Of a stretch of 64,000 bases of DNA, positions 30,299 to 38,595 are shown in pieces. Numbering within the stretch: position 1 is the stretch's first letter; every line of letters starts with the position of its first letter. Made by a program: the position numbers and the translations under genes. The notes below the pieces were generated by a model that worked only from the letters and a program-made list of their open reading frames with translations, was not told the origin of the DNA and searched no databases. The stretch lies in NCBI RefSeq assembly GCF_003443995.1, contig NZ_QWEY01000003.1, positions 186,001 to 250,000 on the forward strand, written 5' to 3'. Source of the DNA: Pseudotabrizicola alkalilacus. GTDB taxonomy: Bacteria > Pseudomonadota > Alphaproteobacteria > Rhodobacterales > Rhodobacteraceae.

Positions 30299-30481
30299 GT
30301 CACTTCCTCTTATATCCAGCGGGAGGGCTTCCCGTCTCTTGTCTTTGCCCCTCTCGGGGCGATTCCATCGCAACGGCGACGACACCGGAGTAAACCGGCG
30401 ATTTCCAGCGCGCCTATAGCAAGGGCAGCACGCTTAGGCAAACGCTTTCACAAAGCCGTGGCCCGGCCTTTGCTGATGCGC

Positions 30482-31219
30482 CTATATCATGGCCATCCCG
30501 CCATTCACATGCAAGGTGGCGCCGGTGACATATCCGGCCTCGGCGGAGGCCAGATACAGCACCGCCGCCGCGATTTCCTGTGGCGAGCCCATGCGCCCTG
30601 CCGGCACCGACCCCAGAATCGCGCCGCGCTGCGCCTCGTTCAGCTTCTCGGTCATTGCGGTCTCGATGAAACCGGGGGCCACGCAGTTCACCGTGATGCC
30701 CCGGCTGGCCACTTCCGCCGCCAGCGATTTCGACATCCCTACCATGCCCGCCTTTGACGCGGCATAATTCGCCTGCCCGCCATTGCCGGTGGTGCCGACG
30801 ACCGAACTGATGTTCACAATCCGCCCCCAGCGCGCTTTCATCATGCCGCGCACCGCCGCGCGGCACAGCCGGAAGGTCGCGGTCAGGTTGACATCAATCA
30901 CCGATTGCCAGTCGTCATCCGACATCCGCATCATCAAGCCGTCCTTGGTGATCCCGGCATTGTTGACCAGCACATCGACCGATCCCATCGCCTCGGCCGC
31001 GCGTTTCACCAGCCCCTCGACCTCGGCTGCGTCCGACAGGTTGCAGGCCAGCACATGCGCCCGCTCCCCCAACTCCGCCGCCAGCGCCTCAAGCGGTGCG
31101 ACCCGCGTGCCCGACAGCGCCACCGTGGCCCCCGCGCCGTGCAAAACCCGCGCAATCTCTGCGCCAATCCCGCCCGAAGCACCCGTTACCAGTGCCGTCT
31201 TCCCGGTCAGATCAAACAT
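30482..31219 (-). CDS. fabG: 3-oxoacyl-ACP reductase FabG
   Basis: This 245-residue SDR enzyme reduces 3-oxoacyl-ACP with NADPH. The cofactor loop TGASGGIG, NNAGITKD, catalytic Ser in NISSVVG, Tyr-x-x-x-Lys in ANYAASKAG and the PGFIETAMT segment are all present. GGGGG lies before the start. It is separated from fabD by repeat copy B (31231-31286). Confidence 0.97.
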   Translation of the reverse strand: MFDLTGKTALVTGASGGIGAEIARVLHGAGATVALSGTRVAPLEALAAELGERAHVLACNLSDAAEVEGLVKRAAEAMGSVDVLVNNAGITKDGLMMRMSDDDWQSVIDVNLTATFRLCRAAVRGMMKARWGRIVNISSVVGTTGNGGQANYAASKAGMVGMSKSLAAEVASRGITVNCVAPGFIETAMTEKLNEAQRGAILGSVPAGRMGSPQEIAAAVLYLASAEAGYVTGATLHVNGGMAMI

Positions 31220-31230
31220 GACCCTACCCC

Positions 31231-31286
31231 CTCATTTTCTGTCTAAAAATATCCTCGGGGGGTCCGGGGGGCAGACAGCCCCCCGG
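31231..31286 (-). repeat. GGATATTT-type intergenic repeat, copy B with hairpin
   Basis: On the minus strand the hairpin CCGGGGGGC-TGTCT-GCCCCCCGG is followed by ACCCCCCGAGGATATTTTTAG and then ACAGAAAATGAG. The order is the same as copy A (15334). It lies between fabD and fabG and may attenuate transcription there. Confidence 0.65.
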
Positions 31287-31306
31287 GATCAGCCCGAGGC
31301 GAGCCC

Positions 31307-32236
31307 TTACCCTTTCAGCGCCAGCACATCCGCCGGCGTTCCCACAGCCCGCGTCTGCGCCCCCGGCACGATCCGCTTGATCATACCAGACAAAGCCTTG
31401 CCCGCGCCAATCTCCCAGTATTCCGTCACCCCGGCCCGCTCCATCCACAGCATGCTCTCGCGCCAGCGCACCGATCCGGTGACCTGCGCCACCAACAGAT
31501 CGCGGAACCGGTCCGGCTCTTCCACCGCTTCGGCCCGCACATTCACCACCACCGGGCAGACGGGCTTCGAGATCACCACGGCGGCAAAGGCCTCGGTCAT
31601 CACATGCGCCGCCGGTGCCATCAGCGCGCAATGAAAAGGGGCCGACACCGGCAGCGGCAGCGCGCGTTTGGCGCCCCGCTCTTTCGCCAGCACCATCGCG
31701 CGTTCCACCGCAGCCTTATGGCCCGAAATCACCACCTGCGCCGGGTCATTGTCATTGGCGGCCTGACAGACCTCATCCCCCGCCGCCTCAGCGGCGATAT
31801 GCACCACGGTCTCGAAATCGAGGCCCAGAATCGCCGCCATCGCGCCCACGCCCACCGGCACCGCCTCTTGCATCGCAGCGCCCCGGATGCGCAGCAGCCG
31901 CGCGGTATCCGACAGGGTCAGCGCCCCCGCCGCACACAGCGCCGAATATTCGCCCAACGAATGCCCGGCCACAAAATCGGCGTTTTCCATGCCAAAGCCT
32001 TCGGCCTCCATCGCGCGCAAAGCCGCGATCGAGGTGGCCATCAGCGCCGGTTGCGCATTCTGCGTCAGGGTCAGTTCGGCAATGTCGCCCTCCCAGATCA
32101 GCGCCGAAAGCGCCTCCCCCAAGGCTTCATCCACCTCTTCGAACACGGCGCGAGCCGCCGGATAAGCGTCGGCCAAGGCCTTGCCCATGCCGATGGTTTG
32201 GGCCCCCTGACCCGGAAATACGAATGCGCGGCCCAT
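31307..32236 (-). CDS. fabD: Malonyl-CoA:ACP transacylase
   Basis: This 309-residue enzyme moves malonyl groups from CoA to ACP. The N-terminal FVFPGQGAQTIGMG, the nucleophile Ser in GHSLGEYSAL, the malonyl-binding Arg region and the catalytic His in SAPFHCALM are present. GGGAGG is positioned before the start at 32236. It is the first gene of fabD-fabG-acpP. Confidence 0.97.
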   Translation of the reverse strand: MGRAFVFPGQGAQTIGMGKALADAYPAARAVFEEVDEALGEALSALIWEGDIAELTLTQNAQPALMATSIAALRAMEAEGFGMENADFVAGHSLGEYSALCAAGALTLSDTARLLRIRGAAMQEAVPVGVGAMAAILGLDFETVVHIAAEAAGDEVCQAANDNDPAQVVISGHKAAVERAMVLAKERGAKRALPLPVSAPFHCALMAPAAHVMTEAFAAVVISKPVCPVVVNVRAEAVEEPDRFRDLLVAQVTGSVRWRESMLWMERAGVTEYWEIGAGKALSGMIKRIVPGAQTRAVGTPADVLALKG

Positions 32237-32401
32237 AGTGCCTCCCGTCTGATGTCTGTCTCTGGATACCGCGCCGCAGCCGCCAGTGCAATCGCGCCAG
32301 CGTCACCGCAGCCGCCCTTGCACATCCCCTGTGCAGCGGCACAGACTGCGCATCGGGCGCAAAACCGCTACCTTGACGCCAAAATCAAACCGGAGTTCCC
32401 G

Positions 32402-33592
32402 ATGTCCGCCCGAAATTCGCACCGCTCTTACGGCAGGGTCGCCCGGCTGTTTCACTGGGCCACCGCCGCCCTGATCCTCACCGCGATCCCGCTGGGGCTG
32501 ATCGCCAACCGCCTGCCCTATGACACCGCCGAGGCCCTCGCGCTCAAGGCGCAGGTGTTTTCCCTGCACAAGACGCTGGGCGTCATCGTGTTCTTTGTGG
32601 CCCTTGGCCGCATCCTCTGGACGCTGGTTGAGACCCATCCCGCGCCGCTGCATCCCGAACGGCGGCTGGAGCTCTGGCTCGCCCGGCTGGTCCACTGGAT
32701 GCTCTATATCTCTCTCGTCGCGGTGCCGCTCACCGGCTGGGTGCATCACGCCGCCGTCACCGGCTTTGCGCCGATCTGGTGGCCTTTCGGTCAGGGCCTG
32801 CCGTTCGTGCCGCAATCGGAGTCGGTGGCGCAGGCCGCAGGCGCTGCGCATTGGGTGTTCACCAAGCTGATGATCGCCTCGATCCTGCTGCACATTGCGG
32901 GCGCGCTCAAACACCATGTCATCGACCGCGACGACACCCTGCGCCGGATGACTCGCGGCATCAACGCGCCTGCCACCCCGATCCCGGTGCGCCGCTCTAC
33001 CCTGCCCCTGTTTGCCGCCCTTGTGCTCTTTGGCATTGGCGCGGGCGTCGCGGCCATGCCCCGTGGCGAGCCGGTCACACAAGCCATCACCGCGCCGCAA
33101 ACCCCCGCTGCCGGCAACTGGCAGGTGACCGAGGGCACGCTTGGCTTTGGCGTCACGCAGATGGGCCAGTCCGTCACCGGCAGCTTTGCCACCTGGACCG
33201 CCGACATCACCTTTGACGAGGCCGCGACCAATGGAACCCATGGCAGTGTCACCGTCACCATCGACACCGGGTCTCTGACCCTCGGCTCGGTCACCACACA
33301 GGCCAAATCCGCTGATTTCTTTGACACCGGCACCTATCCGCAGGCTATCTTCACCGCCGACATCCTGCCCGCAGCATCGGGTTATGAGGCCAATGGCACC
33401 CTGACCCTGCGCGGCACCACCGTGCCGGTCACCCTGCCCTTTGCCCTGACCATCACCGGCGACACCGCGTTGATGACCGGGCAGACCAGCCTCGACCGCC
33501 GCGATTTCGGCATGGGGGCCAGCTACAGCGATGAAGCGTCTGTGGGCTTTGGCGTCACCGTCGATGTGGCCCTCACCGCCACCCGCCAGTAA
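32402..33592 (+). CDS. Cytochrome b561-YceI fusion protein
   Basis: This 396-residue protein fuses two domains. Residues about 8-185 are a four-helix cytochrome b561 with haem-ligand histidines in RLFHWATAALI, FSLHKTLGV, LVHWMLY and LLHIAGALKHH. After a further transmembrane segment (LPLFAALVLFGIGAGVAAM), residues about 220-396 are a YceI lipocalin-like domain (FGVTQMGQSVTGSFATWTADI, SADFFDTGTYPQAIF) placed in the periplasm. YceI binds isoprenoids or quinones, and b561 proteins exchange electrons with quinol, so a periplasmic quinone-handling role is inferred. GGAG precedes the start. Confidence 0.9.
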   Translation: MSARNSHRSYGRVARLFHWATAALILTAIPLGLIANRLPYDTAEALALKAQVFSLHKTLGVIVFFVALGRILWTLVETHPAPLHPERRLELWLARLVHWMLYISLVAVPLTGWVHHAAVTGFAPIWWPFGQGLPFVPQSESVAQAAGAAHWVFTKLMIASILLHIAGALKHHVIDRDDTLRRMTRGINAPATPIPVRRSTLPLFAALVLFGIGAGVAAMPRGEPVTQAITAPQTPAAGNWQVTEGTLGFGVTQMGQSVTGSFATWTADITFDEAATNGTHGSVTVTIDTGSLTLGSVTTQAKSADFFDTGTYPQAIFTADILPAASGYEANGTLTLRGTTVPVTLPFALTITGDTALMTGQTSLDRRDFGMGASYSDEASVGFGVTVDVALTATRQ

Positions 33593-33611
33593 TCAGGCAC
33601 CAACCCAAAAG

Positions 33612-33641
33612 AAAGGCCGCCGGATCGCTCCGGCGGCCTTT
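33612..33641. terminator. Bidirectional terminator
   Basis: A perfect 13-bp stem (AAAGGCCGCCGGA with TCCGGCGGCCTTT) has a TCGC loop. It lies between the convergent b561-YceI and YceI genes. Confidence 0.9.
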
Positions 33642-33662
33642 CCTGTCTACAGTGTAGAAAGC

Positions 33663-34238
33663 TTATTCAGCCTTCATCGCCTCGACCGAGATCTCGACCT
33701 GCACTTCATCGCTGATGAACGGCGCGAATGCACCCAGGTTGAACTCCGACCGCAGCAGCGTTGTGGTGGCAGAGAACCCGGCCCAGGGCTTGTTCTCCAT
33801 CGGGTGATCGCCGACCTGGTTCAGCACCGCATCCAGCACCACTGGCTTGGTCACGTCGTTCAGGGTCAGATCGCCGGTGATCTTCGCGGTGGTCTCGCCG
33901 GTCACTTCAATGCCGGTCGAGGTAAAGGTCACCATCTCGTCATCGGCAGCATCAAAGAAATCCGGCGACATGAAATGCTCGAACCGGGCTTCCCAGCCGG
34001 TCAGCATCGACTTGACCGGAAACGCCACCGTCACCGACGAGTCAGCCGGATTGGCCTGATCAAACATAATCTCGCCGTCAAAGCCCGAAAACATGCCGTA
34101 GCCGGTGGAATAGCCAAGGTGGTTGTAGCTGAACACGATCTGGGCATGGCTCGCATCCAGCGTGTACTTCTCGGCTTCGGCAAAGGCGGGGGCTGCGGCA
34201 AGCGCTGCGATCAGGGCAACGGGGGCAAAACGGGTCAT
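33663..34238 (-). CDS. YceI family periplasmic protein
   Basis: This 191-residue protein has a signal peptide (MTRFAPVALIAALAAAPAFA). The YceI beta-barrel pattern KYTLDASHAQIVFSYNHLGYSTGYGMFSGFDGEI and FDAADDEMVTFTSTGIEV is clear. The family binds polyisoprenoids. The start at 34238 has GGAGAG upstream, and a longer open frame to 34403 lacks any start signal. It is a stand-alone paralogue of the domain fused to cytochrome b561 in the neighbouring convergent gene. Confidence 0.93.
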   Translation of the reverse strand: MTRFAPVALIAALAAAPAFAEAEKYTLDASHAQIVFSYNHLGYSTGYGMFSGFDGEIMFDQANPADSSVTVAFPVKSMLTGWEARFEHFMSPDFFDAADDEMVTFTSTGIEVTGETTAKITGDLTLNDVTKPVVLDAVLNQVGDHPMENKPWAGFSATTTLLRSEFNLGAFAPFISDEVQVEISVEAMKAE

Positions 34239-34391
34239 GAAAATCTCTCCGGGCTGGCGGGCCACCACGGCCCACATATGGCACCGACCCTGCCCCGGAT
34301 GCTGCACCTGCACAATTCGCCGCCCGCGAACAAAACCTGCGCGCAGGCGCACATAACAGCTGCGTGTGGCGCACCAAACAGCGCACAGCGC

Positions 34392-34419
34392 TTGCATCCT
34401 CAAAAGCGATCTGTATAAG
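34392..34419 (+). promoter_or_regulatory. Predicted promoter of rpsF-rpsR-rplI
   Basis: TTGCAT (34392-34397) and TATAAG (34414-34419) are separated by 16 bases. The leader to rpsF is about 110 bases. Confidence 0.5.
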
Positions 34420-34462
34420 GCCCCATCCTTTCCGCATTCCTCTTAATGGCGATGCCTCTCGT

Positions 34463-34496
34463 GACCCGGCCGCGGAAGGGCCAAATGCCGCTGGTC
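34463..34496 (+). promoter_or_regulatory. Possible S6:S18 leader hairpin
   Basis: GACC...GGTC and GGC...GCC pairs frame a stem with an asymmetric internal loop containing CCG in the rpsF leader. Autogenous S6:S18 leaders occur before rpsF in many bacteria. The match here is only suggestive. Confidence 0.25.
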
Positions 34497-34528
34497 TTTG
34501 AAGCCGCCCGAGACGAAAAGGACGATAC

Positions 34529-35005
34529 ATGCCTTTGTATGAGCATGTCTTTATTGCGCGTCAGGATCTTTCCAACACGCAGGCTGAAGGCCTTGTCGAA
34601 CATTTCACCGCAGTTCTTTCCGATAATGGCGGCAAAGTCGTCGAGTCGGAATACTGGGGCGTCAAGACGATGGCCTACAAGATCAACAAGAACCGCAAGG
34701 GCCATTACGCCTTTCTGAAATCGGATGCGCCTCCGGCCGCCGTGCAGGAAATGGAACGTCTGATGCGCCTGCATGATGACGTGATGCGCGTGCTGACCAT
34801 CAAGGTCGATGCGCACGGCGAAGGCCCGTCGGTGCAGATGCAAAAGCGTGATGACCGTGACGGTGACCGTGGCGAACGCCGCGAACGTCCGGCCTTTGGT
34901 GGCGGCGACCGTCCTGACCGGGGTGGTTTCGGTGGCGATCGTGGTGGTGAGCGCAGCGGTGGCTTCGGTGGCGACCGCGGTGCAGACCGCGGCCCGCGTC
35001 GTTGA
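34529..35005 (+). CDS. rpsF: Ribosomal protein bS6 with Arg/Gly-rich tail
   Basis: This 158-residue protein of the 30S subunit has its S6 ferredoxin-like fold at residues 1-100 ([46 protein letters not shown]). Residues 107-158 form an unusually long Asp/Arg/Gly tail with repeats such as GGFGGDRG. E. coli S6 also has a variable tail, but it is acidic and receives glutamates. AAAGGA lies before the start. It is the first gene of rpsF-rpsR-rplI. Confidence 0.97.
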   Translation: MPLYEHVFIARQDLSNTQAEGLVEHFTAVLSDNGGKVVESEYWGVKTMAYKINKNRKGHYAFLKSDAPPAAVQEMERLMRLHDDVMRVLTIKVDAHGEGPSVQMQKRDDRDGDRGERRERPAFGGGDRPDRGGFGGDRGGERSGGFGGDRGADRGPRR

Positions 35006-35034
35006 TCCAGAGTCTCAGGAAAGGACCATAAACC

Positions 35035-35262
35035 ATGGCGAACAAACCATTTTTCCGCCGCCGCAAGGTTTGCCCCTTCTCGGGCGACAATGCACCGGCG
35101 ATCGACTACAAAGACACCCGTCTGCTGCAGCGCTACATCTCCGAACGTGGCAAGATCGTGCCGTCGCGCATCACCGCCGTTTCGGCCATCAAGCAGCGTG
35201 AGCTGGCCCGCGCGATCAAGCGCGCCCGCTTCCTCGCCCTGCTGCCCTATGCTGTGAAATAA
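35035..35262 (+). CDS. rpsR: Ribosomal protein bS18
   Basis: This 75-residue basic protein partners S6 on the 30S platform. The family pattern [34 protein letters not shown] and the C-terminal [14 protein letters not shown] is complete. A single Cys is present, so it is not the four-cysteine zinc form. AGGAAAGGA lies upstream. Confidence 0.98.
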   Translation: MANKPFFRRRKVCPFSGDNAPAIDYKDTRLLQRYISERGKIVPSRITAVSAIKQRELARAIKRARFLALLPYAVK

Positions 35263-35275
35263 GGAGCACCCGAAC

Positions 35276-35845
35276 ATGCAAGTGATCCTTCTTCAACGCG
35301 TGGCCAAACTTGGCCAGATGGGCGAAGTCGTCAACGTCAAGGACGGCTATGCCCGCAACTTCCTGCTGCCGCAGGGCAAGGCGCTGCGCGCCAATGATGG
35401 CAACATCAAATCCTTCGAGGCCAAAAAGGCCCAGCTGGAAGCGCAGAACCTGGAAACCAAAAAAGAGGCCGAATCCGTCGCGGCCAAGCTGGATGGTCAG
35501 ACCTTCATCATCATCCGTTCGGCCTCCGATTCGGGCGCGCTTTACGGTTCCGTCACCACCCGTGACGCCGCCGAAGTGGCAACCGCCGGCGGCTTCACCG
35601 TCGAACGGGGTCAGGTCGTGCTGGACAAGCCGATCAAAGACCTTGGCATCCACTCGGTTTCGGTGGTTCTGCACCCCGAAGTGTCCGTGCGGATCAACCT
35701 GAACGTGGCTCGCTCGGCAGAAGAAGCCGAACTGCAAGCCTCGGGCAAGTCGATCCAGGATCTGGCTGCCGAAGCCGAAGCGGCTGCCGATTTCGAGATC
35801 GCCGAACTGTTCGACGATCTGGGCGGCGCTGCACAAGAAGACTAA
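35276..35845 (+). CDS. rplI: Ribosomal protein bL9
   Basis: This 189-residue 50S protein has an N-terminal RNA-binding domain ([34 protein letters not shown]), a long central helix, and a C-terminal domain (residues about 75-150). An acidic Glu/Ala tail of about 40 residues extends beyond the usual ~150, as in other Rhodobacterales. AAGGAG precedes the start by nine bases, and the gap after rpsR is 13 bases. Confidence 0.97.
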   Translation: MQVILLQRVAKLGQMGEVVNVKDGYARNFLLPQGKALRANDGNIKSFEAKKAQLEAQNLETKKEAESVAAKLDGQTFIIIRSASDSGALYGSVTTRDAAEVATAGGFTVERGQVVLDKPIKDLGIHSVSVVLHPEVSVRINLNVARSAEEAELQASGKSIQDLAAEAEAAADFEIAELFDDLGGAAQED

Positions 35846-35867
35846 GGTCCGGCCTCACCGCCAGACC

Positions 35868-35900
35868 AAAGGCCGCGCAGATCGCTCTGCGCGGCCTTTT
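35868..35900 (+). terminator. rplI operon terminator
   Basis: A 14-bp stem (AAAGGCCGCGCAGA with TCTGCGCGGCCTTT) has a TCGC loop and a T tract, 23 bases past the rplI stop. Confidence 0.92.
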
Positions 35901-35984
35901 CCATGACATCGCCCAAGCAGCGCCAGACCCGTGCCACAGTCCAGCGCCAGAATGGCCCCGTCTCTTCCAGAAGGAAAAGCAGCC

Positions 35985-36269
35985 ATGCGCCTGTTCCTGT
36001 TCTTTTCCGGCCTCACCCTGCTCAGCCTTGCGGTCATTCTCGGCACCGCCCGGATGCAGCACAGTGTTGACCCCCTAGCGTCTGCCGCGACGCAGGATGC
36101 GGCCCCCCGCCTCATCATCCGCAACATGCAACAGACCCGCGCACAGGCCCCCGGATCCGAGCGTCCCACGGCGGGCGACACCCTGACGAAACCAACGCTG
36201 CTGATCACCCTGACCCGGGGCAGCCAGCCCAAAGGCGCGCGCTTCGTCAGGCCCCCGGCCGCTGACTGA
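35985..36269 (+). CDS. Hypothetical membrane-anchored protein
   Basis: This 94-residue protein has one N-terminal hydrophobic segment (MRLFLFFSGLTLLSLAVIL) that can be a signal anchor. The rest is polar and disordered in character (MQQTRAQAPGSERPTAGDTL). AAGGA is eight bases before the ATG. No domain is recognised. The mixed composition and lack of conserved features make it a modest-confidence gene. Confidence 0.5.
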   Translation: MRLFLFFSGLTLLSLAVILGTARMQHSVDPLASAATQDAAPRLIIRNMQQTRAQAPGSERPTAGDTLTKPTLLITLTRGSQPKGARFVRPPAAD

Positions 36270-36582
36270 CGCCGCCTTCCGCCGCCTCAGCGGCAGTCCC
36301 CGCCTGCGCCACCGCGCACCGCCCGCCCTCTCATCTTGGCAAAAATACTCATCGCGCCCGTCCGCAGCTCGCCCGGCACCGGCCAGATCGCCACACCGCG
36401 CAGATCAGCGGCGCCAAAGGCCCCCAGCGAGCGCCGCAATTTCCCGCCAAACCATTGGGTTCCCTCGAATAATCCACCTGATCACGCAACCGGCAAGTTT
36501 CCGCCACCGCCAATCACAGCGTCTTTCACTCGCTGAAACATGCTTTACAAGTCGTGAAAACATTACCTGGGGACGGCACATC
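36270..36582. other. 313-base non-coding stretch with a degenerate repeat
   Basis: I see no gene here. Positions 36329-36357 (CTCATCTTGGCAAAAATACTC...) resemble the AT-rich end of the GGATATTT repeat family read from the opposite strand. The last 60 bases before the CHAP gene are AT-richer and probably hold its promoter. Confidence 0.4.
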
Positions 36583-37167
36583 TTGATCTTGTCACAGCGC
36601 TTGAGCGGCATCGCCCGCCTTACCCTTTTGTGTGCCAGCCTTGCCTTGCTGACCGCTTGCGGCGACACCATCTCCAAATCCTCGATGAGCGCGCCCGCCC
36701 CCTCCTCCTTCAACCCGGTGCTGCAAGCCAAGGCCATCGCCGAGGCCAAGGACAAGCAGGCGCGCGGCATCCGGGTCTGGTGTGTACCCTTTGCCCGCAC
36801 CGCCTCTGGCATCGACCTGCGCGGCAACGCGGGCACCTGGTGGAACGCGGCCAAGGGCGTCTACTACCGTGGCAAAGCCCCGGAAGAAGGCGCGGTCATG
36901 GTCTTTGCCCCGCATTCCAGCAGCCGTCTGGGCCATGTCGCCGTGGTGTCCGAGGTGGTGTCAGAGCGCAAGGTGCTGATCGACCACGCCAACTGGCAGC
37001 GCAGCAAGATCTCGCTGAAAATGCCGGTGATCGACGTGTCGGCGAACAACGACTGGTCCCGGGTTCAGGTCGAAGGTACCCCCGGCGTTATGGGCAATGC
37101 CCGCCCGATGCACGGCTTTGTCTATCCGCGCAAGATCGGCGCCGCCAGCGACGCCGCGCAAAGCTGA
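36583..37167 (+). CDS. CHAP-domain lipoprotein, putative amidase/peptidase
   Basis: This 194-residue protein has a type II signal with the lipobox LLTA-C26. The CHAP domain (about residues 62-165) has catalytic Cys67 in RVWCVPFARTASGIDLRG and His118 in RLGHVAVVSEV. CHAP enzymes cut peptidoglycan peptides or act as amidases at the envelope. Translation probably starts at TTG (36583), since GGGGACGG lies nine bases upstream and no ATG fits; a second TTG is at 36589. It converges with the gene at 37213. Confidence 0.85.
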   Translation: MILSQRLSGIARLTLLCASLALLTACGDTISKSSMSAPAPSSFNPVLQAKAIAEAKDKQARGIRVWCVPFARTASGIDLRGNAGTWWNAAKGVYYRGKAPEEGAVMVFAPHSSSRLGHVAVVSEVVSERKVLIDHANWQRSKISLKMPVIDVSANNDWSRVQVEGTPGVMGNARPMHGFVYPRKIGAASDAAQS

Positions 37168-37177
37168 CCACAGGCTA

Positions 37178-37218
37178 ACCCAAACGGGTCAGCCAAAGCC
37201 GACCCAAACGGGTCAGCC
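37178..37218. repeat. Two tandem 17-bp hairpin repeats
   Basis: ACCCAAACGGGTCAGCC occurs at 37178-37194 and exactly again at 37202-37218 (period 24). Each contains ACCC-AAAC-GGGT, a small stem-loop. They lie between convergent gene ends, the second overlapping the stop of the gene at 37213, and may act as a weak double terminator. Confidence 0.65.
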
Positions 37219-37959
37219 CAGATCGCCGAACCGTACCCGCAGGGCCGCGACATGCGCGCGCAGCGCAGGCACCCGGTCCCAGTGCCACAGCAGATCGCCC
37301 CAGCTGAGCGGCACGAACACCACATCATCCCCGGCCACGGTTTTCCCGAACCGGGCAATCTCCTCCCGGTGCCTGGCCTGAAGCGCCCGGTCCACCGGCT
37401 TGCCGGATGCCCACTGCTCCGGCTCGGCATAGAGATAGACCAGCACCGCCCCCAGCGCCCGCTTTTGCGCCCGCGTGCGGATGCCATAGGAGTGCTTGAC
37501 CAGCTGCGCCGCGTCCAACACCCGGAAGTCCGCAGTCCCCGCAATCAGCTCCAGCGCCAGCGCGGTATAGCGCGCCATGTTCGGACCCCAGACCGGCCGG
37601 TCATAGACATCGGCAAAGCCGGTCTGCTTGGCCGGGCGAAATGGCTCATAGCGCCGAGCTGCCACGCCGACCAGCGTGGTATGGGTCACGATGCCCACAT
37701 CCAGCCACGGGTGCCGCCCGCCCGACCAGGGAAAGCGCATCTCCACCGCCAGATCCACCGCCTCCACCGCGCCCGCAGGCACACCGGGCAACGGCGGCAG
37801 CGCCGCCGGCCGGTCCAGAAACCAGCCAAAGGCATTGGCGACCAAAGCCGCAGACGACTCCGCCGAGTCAAACTTGCCCGACCGCAGCTCATTGCCGGGC
37901 ATGCGCGACACAGCCTCGACAATGCGGGCTTCGGGCAGGTCGGGCAGGAAATTCGGCAT
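37213..37959 (-). CDS. Hypothetical protein, possible PD-(D/E)XK-like fold
   Basis: This 248-residue soluble protein has no signal and no membrane segment. The central block VDLAVEMRFPW, HPWLDVGIVTHTTLVGVAARRYEPFR resembles the D...(E)xK core of restriction-type nucleases: LDVGI would supply the Asp, but the E-x-K position reads A-A-R. If the fold is right, the catalytic residues are partly lost. This family assignment is a guess from pattern only. It stands alone between two small secreted genes. Confidence 0.6.
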   Translation of the reverse strand: MPNFLPDLPEARIVEAVSRMPGNELRSGKFDSAESSAALVANAFGWFLDRPAALPPLPGVPAGAVEAVDLAVEMRFPWSGGRHPWLDVGIVTHTTLVGVAARRYEPFRPAKQTGFADVYDRPVWGPNMARYTALALELIAGTADFRVLDAAQLVKHSYGIRTRAQKRALGAVLVYLYAEPEQWASGKPVDRALQARHREEIARFGKTVAGDDVVFVPLSWGDLLWHWDRVPALRAHVAALRVRFGDLG

Positions 37960-38060
37960 GATAACGACCCCTCAAAAATCAGCTGAGCGGCGTCTTACCA
38001 CGTCACTGCGCAACAGGCCATTGACCCGGATCGGAAAAGACGGGCGCGGGGGTGTTGCCT

Positions 38061-38438
38061 TTACTTCACCGTCACCGTGACACAGCCCGAAAGCGACTGG
38101 CCCTTGACCGTCTTGGCCGTGCTGCGGGTGCAGAACTTGTCCTTGCCCTTGAACCCGGCCTTGGGGGTATAGACCATCCCCTTGGCCGATACCCCCACCG
38201 TTCCCGATTTCGGCGCGGTGGTCAGCTTGACCTCGGTGGCCAGAACCCGCTCTGCACCGCTGCCAAAGCCGGTGAATCCCATCACGCAGGCCTTGTCTGC
38301 CGCCCGCATCTCAAACGCCCCGTTGCCCTTGCCGCTGGCCCAGCCCCGGCCAAAGCCGCCGTCACAGGCGGCAAAGGCCGCACCGGCGGAAAAGGTCAAG
38401 CTGGCAAGAAGGACAATCGCTGTGGTTCCAATCTTCAT
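38061..38438 (-). CDS. Small secreted protein with Ig-like motif
   Basis: This 125-residue protein has a signal peptide (MKIGTTAIVLLASLTFSAGA, cleavage near AFA-AC). The C-terminal half GTVGVSAKGMVYTPKAGFKGKDKF resembles the repeat pattern of bacterial Ig/cadherin-like domains (V-x-Y-x-P-x-x-G-F-x-G-x-D). Four cysteines in the mature part could form two disulfides. GGAG lies seven bases before the start. Function unknown, with an envelope or extracellular location. Confidence 0.75.
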   Translation of the reverse strand: MKIGTTAIVLLASLTFSAGAAFAACDGGFGRGWASGKGNGAFEMRAADKACVMGFTGFGSGAERVLATEVKLTTAPKSGTVGVSAKGMVYTPKAGFKGKDKFCTRSTAKTVKGQSLSGCVTVTVK

Positions 38439-38564
38439 CTGCACGCTCCAACATGTCGCATTAAATTCAATCGCCATGCCCAAAAAATGCCGGGCATCAC
38501 CCGCAAAGGGTGCCACAGCTTTGCCAAACGGCAAACCCTTTCTGTCCGCACCGCCGCACGACAT

Positions 38565-38595
38565 GAAAAAGGCCCACACCAAAAGGTGCGGGCCT
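38565..38595 (-). terminator. tig terminator
   Basis: On the minus strand GGCCCGCACC-TTTT-GGTGTGGGCC (one wobble pair) is followed by TTTTTC, about 35 bases past the tig stop. Confidence 0.85.
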
